From: Lachnospiraceae bacterium
Lineage (GTDB): Bacteria; Bacillota_A; Clostridia; Lachnospirales; Lachnospiraceae
Length of the DNA stretch: 11,845 nucleotides
Direction of reading: 5' to 3'
Assembly (NCBI GenBank): GCA_017542725.1
Contig: JAFXWR010000168.1
Location: 1-11,845, forward strand
This document shows, one piece after another, positions 5,855-11,845 of this stretch. The first letter of the stretch is position 1; every line of letters begins with the position of its first letter. The position numbers and the translations under genes are program-made. Below the pieces are notes generated by a model, which had not been told where the DNA came from, did not search any database, and saw only the letters and a list, made by a program, of their open reading frames with translations.

Positions 5855-7036
5855 TTAGCAACTAGCAAACCCCAATACCGAATATTTATAATTTTCAACT
5901 GCAATCTTTAAATCATACTTTGCACTCTGAAGATTATTTCGCGCAATAGTCACATTATGTTCTGCTGTCAATAATTCCTTTTCACTAATGTTCCCATGCT
6001 CATATTCATTATTTGCTTTGGTTAAATTATCCTTTGCAAGATTAAGTGCAATTTCTCTATTATAATTAGTATCTACTGCATCCAAAATACTTCTATATTT
6101 ATTTTCTAAGTCATTATAAATTTTCTCAGGTGCTGATTCATATAAAATATTGAACTCATTTTTAACTTCTTCATTTCTAGCATTTTCTATCTTCCTTCTA
6201 TAAATCTCTTGCTGTATATTATGAGCAAGTGCCATTTGATAATCATTGTTTAGGTTAATTGTATCAATATTTAAATCTATACTTAAATCTATAGGAGTTA
6301 TATATATATCATCACTTGAAGTTTTACCACAGTTCAACAAAAGCTTTCTCTTATAAGTTTTCTGAGCCGACTCTGCAGATATTAGTGCTGACTCTGCATC
6401 AACAACTGCTTTTTTTGCTGTAAGTAAATCAACCTGTGTACCACTTCCATATTTGAGGGCATTCTCAGCCTTTTCTTGTCCTCTCTTAGCTTCTTTTATA
6501 TTGTCTTCAGCATTTAATAATTCAAAAGCACTTTTTTGGTAATTTATATCCAAGATTTTTGTCGATAATACTAATTGCATCTCTGCAAGATAGTTTGCCA
6601 AGAAATCTGTATAAGAGTCACTCGCACTCTTATCTGCTTGAATCTGCATTGCTCTACCCTGAGCCATCATCATACCTTCCTGAAGTTCTGAATCCTGTGA
6701 ACTTGCAGCATCATATAGTCTATCAGCAGCATCCTGATACTCTTCATATACATCCTGCGAAGATTTATTATTTCTCCATGAATTCCAATTATTAAGTATC
6801 TCAGGATTATACAAGTGAATCATATCTTCTATATCATTATAATTCACAATTTTACCTTTTAATTCATCTTTTCTTTCATCCGAATATATCTTATTGATGT
6901 GCGATTGAGGTGTCAATTCGTTAAAATACTCTATAATCCCCAACTCAGCAAATGAATTGAAAGTTAATAATATAGAAAATAATATTGATATAAATTTTAC
7001 CCACTTACTTTTTATCATTTTTTCTTCTCTCAGCAT
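5855..7036 (-). CDS. TolC-family-like secreted protein, first copy
   Basis: A signal peptide (IKSKWVKFISILFSILLTFNSFA) leads a helical protein of 393 residues. Two OEP-type coiled-coil repeats are clear: NALKYGSGTQVDLLTAKKAV with the following Ala/Glu-rich helix (about residues 195-230), and NNEYEHGNISEKELLTAEHN (about 345-365). It is shorter than typical TolC (about 430-490) and ends VLGFASC. The ATG at 7036 overlaps the end of the permease gene by 32 nt and has AAAGGGA 8-9 nt upstream; the internal ATG at 7018 gives a cleaner signal peptide and could be the real start. The family forms trimeric export ducts with RND pumps in diderm bacteria. The substrate cannot be read from the sequence. 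Confidence 0.82.
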   Translation of the reverse strand: MLREEKMIKSKWVKFISILFSILLTFNSFAELGIIEYFNELTPQSHINKIYSDERKDELKGKIVNYNDIEDMIHLYNPEILNNWNSWRNNKSSQDVYEEYQDAADRLYDAASSQDSELQEGMMMAQGRAMQIQADKSASDSYTDFLANYLAEMQLVLSTKILDINYQKSAFELLNAEDNIKEAKRGQEKAENALKYGSGTQVDLLTAKKAVVDAESALISAESAQKTYKRKLLLNCGKTSSDDIYITPIDLSIDLNIDTINLNNDYQMALAHNIQQEIYRRKIENARNEEVKNEFNILYESAPEKIYNDLENKYRSILDAVDTNYNREIALNLAKDNLTKANNEYEHGNISEKELLTAEHNVTIARNNLQSAKYDLKIAVENYKYSVLGFASC

Positions 7037-10000
7037 TTCTTAATTCCCTTTCTCTATCTTCATCATCAACCTGAACTATAGCATCGTTTGAAATAGGTCT
7101 AAGTCTTTCAAGTGGAGTTCCTCCTCTTCTACTGAATATATAGTAATAAACTGGTAGAATGAAGAACGCCATAAGTGTTGAAGAAATAAGTCCACCAATA
7201 TCAACAACTGCTAAACCTTGTAAAACCTCACCATTTTCACCATATGCAATAGACATAGGTATCATAGAAACTATAGTTGTTAATGTTGTCATAAGTATAG
7301 GTCTAAGTCTTATTGCTCCAGATTCTACGAGTGCCCACTTTAATTCCTTTCCATCATCTAAAAATTGATTTACAGTATCTATATATAATATTCCGTTATT
7401 AACCGCCGTTCCTATAAGCATAAGCATACCAAGTAATACAACCATTGATAATTTTAAATTAACTAGCCAAAGTGCAACTATAGCTCCACTGGCAGAAAAA
7501 AGTACTGTTCCCATAACCATAAGTGAATATCTAACTGACTCGAACTGTGATGCCATAACTACAAATACTAAGAACGCTGCAATGGCAACTGCAATTCCAA
7601 GTGCCGAAAACTCTTCCACAAGCATATCATCAACTACACTTGATGCTTTCTCAACATACCTGGAATACATAGGTTCAACTATAGTTTTTTGGATTTCCTC
7701 TTTCGTCTTATCAGTTGCATACTCATTAAAATAGGTAGTTATAGTGGTTTTATATTTCTTATCATACTTTGGAATTCCGCTTGGGTTATCTTCGTAATAA
7801 ATCTTCGCTATGTCTTTAACTGTAGTCTCAACACCATTAGAACTTTTTAATGGCATATTAGAAACTTTTTCTATCGTATCATATTCGTTGTCTGCATATT
7901 CAAGATATATATTTTGTGTCTCACCATCAATGGTTTTTTCCATAACCTTTATGCCTGATAAAGTATTATATAAAAGTCCACCAACAGCCATAGGTGTAAA
8001 GCCCTCTGATGCAGCAAGTATTGGATCAATTTCAATTTTGATTCTTGGAGCCGCGTTATCAAGCGATGTAGTTATATTACCACAATCTTTTCTCTGCTCA
8101 AGCAACTTGACAACTCTGTCATTTGCTTCTTTCAAATATCTATATTCATTTGATTGCAAATATATGTCAAATTTATCATCATCCGGCATCGCAAACATAC
8201 TAACTGCAGATGTAGAATACGAACTAAGAGAAACTGTACAACTAGTAACATTTGCTAATTCATGCTTCCATTTTTTTATTATATTATTAGTGGTATCTCT
8301 TTCCCTTTTATCCTTCAAATATACAACTAATGCTTGTCCTCCCGAACTACCTGACATTGACATGCTGCTTGCACTATTTGACAAAATATAATGGTCAGTT
8401 TCAGGTTGTTTACTTACAAACTCTTCAAATTCTTTATAGATGTCATTTTTTGCATCAAAAGTAAGTCCTGGTTTTGTCACTATATCAAATCTAATCATTC
8501 CATTATCAGTATTAGCAACCAATTCTCTCTCAAATGTTCCTATAAGTGTAAATGATCCAATAAGTATAAGTGTACTTATAATTGCCACTATCCACTTATG
8601 TTTTAAAAGTTTTGGTAAATCTCTTCTATATAAATCTTGCAAGTGTCTTACAAGTCCTCCAGCTGGAGAAGAATCTTTCTCCTTTGGTTTAATTAGCACA
8701 TAAGTAAGAGGTACAACTGATATAGCAGATACATATGAAGCTAACATACAAAATACAATAGTAAAACCGAGTGGCTTAAAGAATTGTCCTGACATACCTG
8801 ACAAAAATCCAAGTGGAGCAAAAACCACCACAGTAGTAAGTGTTGAACCAAATACTGAAGAACCGATAGTTTTACTTGCCTTAAGTGCTGCAAGACAATA
8901 ATATCTTACATCATTTTTCCCTGCATACTCATCGCTCGCTCTAAAACATGCCTCAAGCACAACTATTGAGTTGTCAACCATCATACCAACTCCCAAAACC
9001 AATGCTGAAAGTGTGATGATATTAAGAGTATAACCATTCAAATACATTAACACAAAAGCCGTAAGAATTGAAAATGGAATTGATGTACCTATTATAAAAG
9101 ATGCCTTCAAATCTCCTAAGAAAAGGAAAATTATAATCATTGACAAAACTATGGCAATGATCATTGTTTCAAATACATTTTCTATAGAATGATTAACGTT
9201 ATTGGCACTATCTTCTACAATAACTGCTTCAAGATTAGGATCTGCGTCACTCAATTTTTTTAAAACTTTTTTTACCGCCTTAGACAAAGACACAGTACTT
9301 GCAGATTGGGTCTTAGTTATTGACACAACAATACACTCATGGCTATCATATCGTCCAACTTGAGTTTGTTCTTTTTTAGTTTGGTAAATATCTGCAATAT
9401 CTTCTAAATACAATGTTCTTTTATTACCAGTAATTATTGGTATTGATTTTAAAGACTCAACTGTATCATAATTAACACCACTAGACATAGATAGTTCTCT
9501 CTGACCAACTTTAACGTCGCCACCAGGAAGTGAAAAATCAGCATTTGCTATGATCTGGTTGAGAGTAGACATAGAGAGGTTATATCTTGTCATCATTTCT
9601 GGTTTCAGCTCTATCTTTACATAATTCTCTCTTCCACCAGCTATATCAACAGAAGAAACTTCACTAATCTTTTCAAGTTCCTTAACCATTGTTTCAGAAA
9701 CATAGTTATATATGTCTGTAGTAGTTTTATTTTGAACTGAAATTTTAATAGCTGGCATAGAATTTATGTCCATCTCATATATTGTAGGCTCTTGCACGTC
9801 GTCAGGGAAATCAGCTTTCACTTGGTCAACTGCTTTTTTAAGATCAGTATATGCCTGATTCATATTTTGACCATAATTATACTGTACAGCAAGTATTGAT
9901 ACATTCTCTCTTGATGTTCCTTGAAGGTGCTTCACACCTTGTAAATTATAAAGTTCATCTTCAAGTTTCTTAGTAATATTGGTATCTATATCTTCTGGCT

Positions 10001-10169
10001 GTGCACCTGGATAAACTGTAACTACTGCATACATAGGCATAGATATAGAAGGCATGAGTTCATACTGAAAACTAATTATAGATATAAATCCAAAGAAAAC
10101 GATAGAAAGCATTATAAGAAATGCTGTTACTGGTTTTCTTAAGACAAATTTTGAAAATTGATAACTCAT
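7005..10169 (-). CDS. RND efflux permease, HAE1/AcrB-like
   Basis: Full-length RND pump (1054 residues) of the inner/cytoplasmic membrane, expelling drugs or amphiphiles by proton antiport. Layout: TM1 (about 12-32) with FQYELMPSISMP after it, first porter loop (35-330), TM2-TM6 from about 331 with GVGMMVDNSIVVLEA (394-407), TM7 near 520, second porter loop, then TM8-TM12 (about 860-1013) with GTAVNNGILYIDTVN near 920-934. Compared with AcrB, the proton-relay pair Asp407/Asp408 reads Asp399/Asn400, and the Lys940 position reads Asn924. After TM12 there is a charged cytoplasmic tail of about 40 residues. The ATG overlaps the adaptor's TAA as TAATG with GGAGG 7 nt upstream, giving tight coupling. 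The exact substrate is unknown. Confidence 0.95.
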   Translation of the reverse strand: MSYQFSKFVLRKPVTAFLIMLSIVFFGFISIISFQYELMPSISMPMYAVVTVYPGAQPEDIDTNITKKLEDELYNLQGVKHLQGTSRENVSILAVQYNYGQNMNQAYTDLKKAVDQVKADFPDDVQEPTIYEMDINSMPAIKISVQNKTTTDIYNYVSETMVKELEKISEVSSVDIAGGRENYVKIELKPEMMTRYNLSMSTLNQIIANADFSLPGGDVKVGQRELSMSSGVNYDTVESLKSIPIITGNKRTLYLEDIADIYQTKKEQTQVGRYDSHECIVVSITKTQSASTVSLSKAVKKVLKKLSDADPNLEAVIVEDSANNVNHSIENVFETMIIAIVLSMIIIFLFLGDLKASFIIGTSIPFSILTAFVLMYLNGYTLNIITLSALVLGVGMMVDNSIVVLEACFRASDEYAGKNDVRYYCLAALKASKTIGSSVFGSTLTTVVVFAPLGFLSGMSGQFFKPLGFTIVFCMLASYVSAISVVPLTYVLIKPKEKDSSPAGGLVRHLQDLYRRDLPKLLKHKWIVAIISTLILIGSFTLIGTFERELVANTDNGMIRFDIVTKPGLTFDAKNDIYKEFEEFVSKQPETDHYILSNSASSMSMSGSSGGQALVVYLKDKRERDTTNNIIKKWKHELANVTSCTVSLSSYSTSAVSMFAMPDDDKFDIYLQSNEYRYLKEANDRVVKLLEQRKDCGNITTSLDNAAPRIKIEIDPILAASEGFTPMAVGGLLYNTLSGIKVMEKTIDGETQNIYLEYADNEYDTIEKVSNMPLKSSNGVETTVKDIAKIYYEDNPSGIPKYDKKYKTTITTYFNEYATDKTKEEIQKTIVEPMYSRYVEKASSVVDDMLVEEFSALGIAVAIAAFLVFVVMASQFESVRYSLMVMGTVLFSASGAIVALWLVNLKLSMVVLLGMLMLIGTAVNNGILYIDTVNQFLDDGKELKWALVESGAIRLRPILMTTLTTIVSMIPMSIAYGENGEVLQGLAVVDIGGLISSTLMAFFILPVYYYIFSRRGGTPLERLRPISNDAIVQVDDEDRERELRNAERRKNDKK

Positions 10170-11635
10170 TATTTAACCTCCGTTATCTTCACAGAGTTAG
10201 TGTCAATGCTTTTATCTGCAAACGAAGGTTGGAATTTCATGCTATCTATCTCAATATCTTTTACTTCACTTTTTGTAAAAGGCTTAAACTCTTCTTCAGT
10301 TTCACTCTTTGTTGCAATTTCTTCTCTATCTGCATCTTCAACAATTTTTCCAATTAGATCACTTAATTTTTTTGAGTTGCCGTCTATAGTATCTTCACTT
10401 TCCAAAGTTTCAGTTATCTCCAACGCCTCTGTAGTTTCCTCTACTTCAACTTCAGACTTACTTGCTATCTTTCTATTTTTATTTGCCATTTCTTCAATTT
10501 TTTCTCTAGAAACAGACTCAATATATACTTCATCTTCAACTTTTTCATCTCTTACAACATTTACAGTTGCACCTTCAGCTAAATCGTTGTTCCAAGTTGA
10601 TACAATCTTAAGACTTCTATCAAGATCAGTTAAAACCTCTGTATAGTCCTTATTTTCAATACCAACTTCAATATACTTCTTGCTAACTAGACCTTCATCA
10701 TTTACCACAAAAACATATGGCATACTAGCTTCATAATATATAATTTCATTTGGCAACAAATTTACATTTTTCTTTGTGATATAAGGAAATGTAACTTTTG
10801 CCATAACACCTGATGCAAACGAATTTTCAGAAGTTATGACAGCTTTTACATTAAATAATCCATTTTGAGTATTTATCAAGTTGGAAATATTTGATATATA
10901 ACCATTATATGTCTTCCCTGCTTTCTCAATAGTGACAGGGTCATTTATCTTTATGCCATCAAGAACTCTTTCTGTAACTCCGAAATTAATCTCCTTTGCT
11001 CCTTCTGAAGTAATATAACAAAGCACTGTACCCTGATTGATTGCAGTATTAATAGTCATATTAGTATTTTCTACAACTCCATCATCTACGGCAACTGGTA
11101 TTGAATACTCCATCTTTGTATCATATGCGAGCTTATATCCATCATACTGAGCTTTTACTGACTCAAAACTTTGGAGCGAAATATCACCTGCTTTATATAA
11201 CTTTTGCATTCTTTCATAACTGCTTCTTGCAGTATCGTATTGTATGAATGCCGCTTCAATTTCTTTAGAAGCATCTATCTCACATATCGGATCACCTTTT
11301 TTAACATAATCACCATTTTTAACATATATATTTTTTATGTCTCCACCAACTTTAGCTACTACATAGTATGTATCTGTTGGCAAAATATTTCCCATGACAG
11401 ACACATCTTTTGATATGCTTCCTCTTCTTATGTGTGTGACGTTTACTGCTGGCACTGCATTGAAATCAACATCTTTCTTAAATGTCAATCTCTTAAACAC
11501 CATAAATCCAACCGAGAATATGATAATCAAAATAATTATAGCATATACAATCTTCCCACCTGTGTTTTTTACAGTCTTAAGCATGTTTTTATTTTTGCTT
11601 TCCATCTCTTCATTGTTTTCAAATTGATTTTCCAT
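10169..11635 (-). CDS. RND adaptor (membrane-fusion protein, HlyD/AcrA-like) with acidic C-terminal tail
   Basis: Periplasmic-type adaptor that links the permease to its outer partner. It is anchored by one membrane helix (about 29-48) and has no lipobox. The first lipoyl half is VGGDIKNIYVKNGDYVKKGDPICEID (96-121), then a short alpha-hairpin (about 123-172), the second lipoyl half SIPVAVDDGVVENTNM with INQGTVLCYIT (178-209), a beta-barrel (about 214-285) and a membrane-proximal domain (about 290-362). Residues 363-488 are an extra, highly acidic, low-complexity tail rich in Glu, Asp, Ser and Thr. GAGGGG lies 8 nt before ATG 11635. The stop overlaps the permease start. The hairpin is short, as in adaptors that do not span a deep periplasm. 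Confidence 0.92.
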   Translation of the reverse strand: MENQFENNEEMESKNKNMLKTVKNTGGKIVYAIIILIIIFSVGFMVFKRLTFKKDVDFNAVPAVNVTHIRRGSISKDVSVMGNILPTDTYYVVAKVGGDIKNIYVKNGDYVKKGDPICEIDASKEIEAAFIQYDTARSSYERMQKLYKAGDISLQSFESVKAQYDGYKLAYDTKMEYSIPVAVDDGVVENTNMTINTAINQGTVLCYITSEGAKEINFGVTERVLDGIKINDPVTIEKAGKTYNGYISNISNLINTQNGLFNVKAVITSENSFASGVMAKVTFPYITKKNVNLLPNEIIYYEASMPYVFVVNDEGLVSKKYIEVGIENKDYTEVLTDLDRSLKIVSTWNNDLAEGATVNVVRDEKVEDEVYIESVSREKIEEMANKNRKIASKSEVEVEETTEALEITETLESEDTIDGNSKKLSDLIGKIVEDADREEIATKSETEEEFKPFTKSEVKDIEIDSMKFQPSFADKSIDTNSVKITEVK

Positions 11636-11661
11636 TTTGTATACCCCTCAAATAATTTATA

Positions 11662-11845
11662 TTATTTTATTCCATTTTTAATTAAATCAAGTTTATAATT
11701 AAAATCATCATATTTTTTAAAATACTCTGAATTAAACATTATGTGAGTAAATACTGTATTTAAAATCAAAAATATGAGAAAATCCAATACATTTGCCATT
11801 TTTGTATGTGTATTCAATTCACTCTTACCTTCTACAGTATTTTTA
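11662..11845 (-). CDS. C-terminal end of an upstream gene, possibly a TetR-like regulator (partial)
   Basis: A minus-strand frame is open from the window edge (first whole codon at 11844) to TAA at 11664-11662. It covers about 60 codons, too few to judge alone. The segment reads NTHTKMANVLDFLIFLILNT, then FTHIMFNSEYFKKYDD, and ends LDLIKNGIK. Amphipathic helices ending in a short basic tail resemble the ligand-binding C-terminus of TetR-family regulators, which often precede RND adaptor genes, but a small membrane protein is also possible because of the hydrophobic stretch. The stop is 26 nt before the adaptor ATG, so it is probably in the same operon. Confidence 0.5.
   Translation of the reverse strand, partial: KNTVEGKSELNTHTKMANVLDFLIFLILNTVFTHIMFNSEYFKKYDDFNYKLDLIKNGIK

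Noticed and set aside
5544..5858. Plus-strand open frames across the operon, for example 3000-3260, 7810-8391, 10158-10646
   Set aside because: They lie opposite strongly supported minus-strand genes, lack ribosome sites and have compositions typical of antisense shadows.
1..11845. CRISPR arrays, tRNA or rRNA genes, transposases
   Set aside because: None seen on either strand.

Overview
The window is AT-rich (roughly one third G+C by eye) and every gene I can support lies on the minus strand, so transcription runs from high to low coordinates. Several features point to a low-GC Bacillota, most likely class Clostridia: strong AGGAGG-type ribosome binding sites, intrinsic hairpin/poly-U terminators, a BspA/DUF285-type leucine-rich surface protein, and a short prolyl-tRNA synthetase with a zinc tail and no editing insert. 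I cannot name a genus.

Reading in the direction of transcription, the right-hand two thirds (11845 to 2961) looks like one operon. It starts with the tail of an unidentified gene that enters from outside the window (possibly a regulator). Then come an RND adaptor (membrane-fusion protein), a full-length RND/HAE1-type efflux permease, two tandem TolC-like secreted proteins, and prolyl-tRNA synthetase. Gaps are 26 nt or less, several genes overlap or abut, and a strong terminator closes the unit just after proS. Together the first four encode a tripartite-type exporter. This is notable because nothing here shows that the cell has an outer membrane.

The middle (about 2960 to 1711) holds small accessory genes. 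A 73-residue antitoxin-like protein stands alone, with what may be the remnant of a toxin start overlapping its end. After a 215-nt gap come a GNAT-like acetyltransferase broken by a one-base frameshift at an A7 tract and a translationally coupled 63-residue protein, closed by a terminator.

The left end (1710 to 1) holds a long, highly structured leader RNA of about 250 nt and then the first 473 codons of a secreted LRR (DUF285) protein that runs off the window. The leader contains a perfect terminator, a competing antiterminator and an upstream segment that could release the terminator: the architecture of a riboswitch or attenuator. It matches no riboswitch class I know, and it is the best candidate here for something undescribed. 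The promoter of this leader and that of the antitoxin-like gene share 31 of 37 positions, and each directly abuts an upstream terminator.
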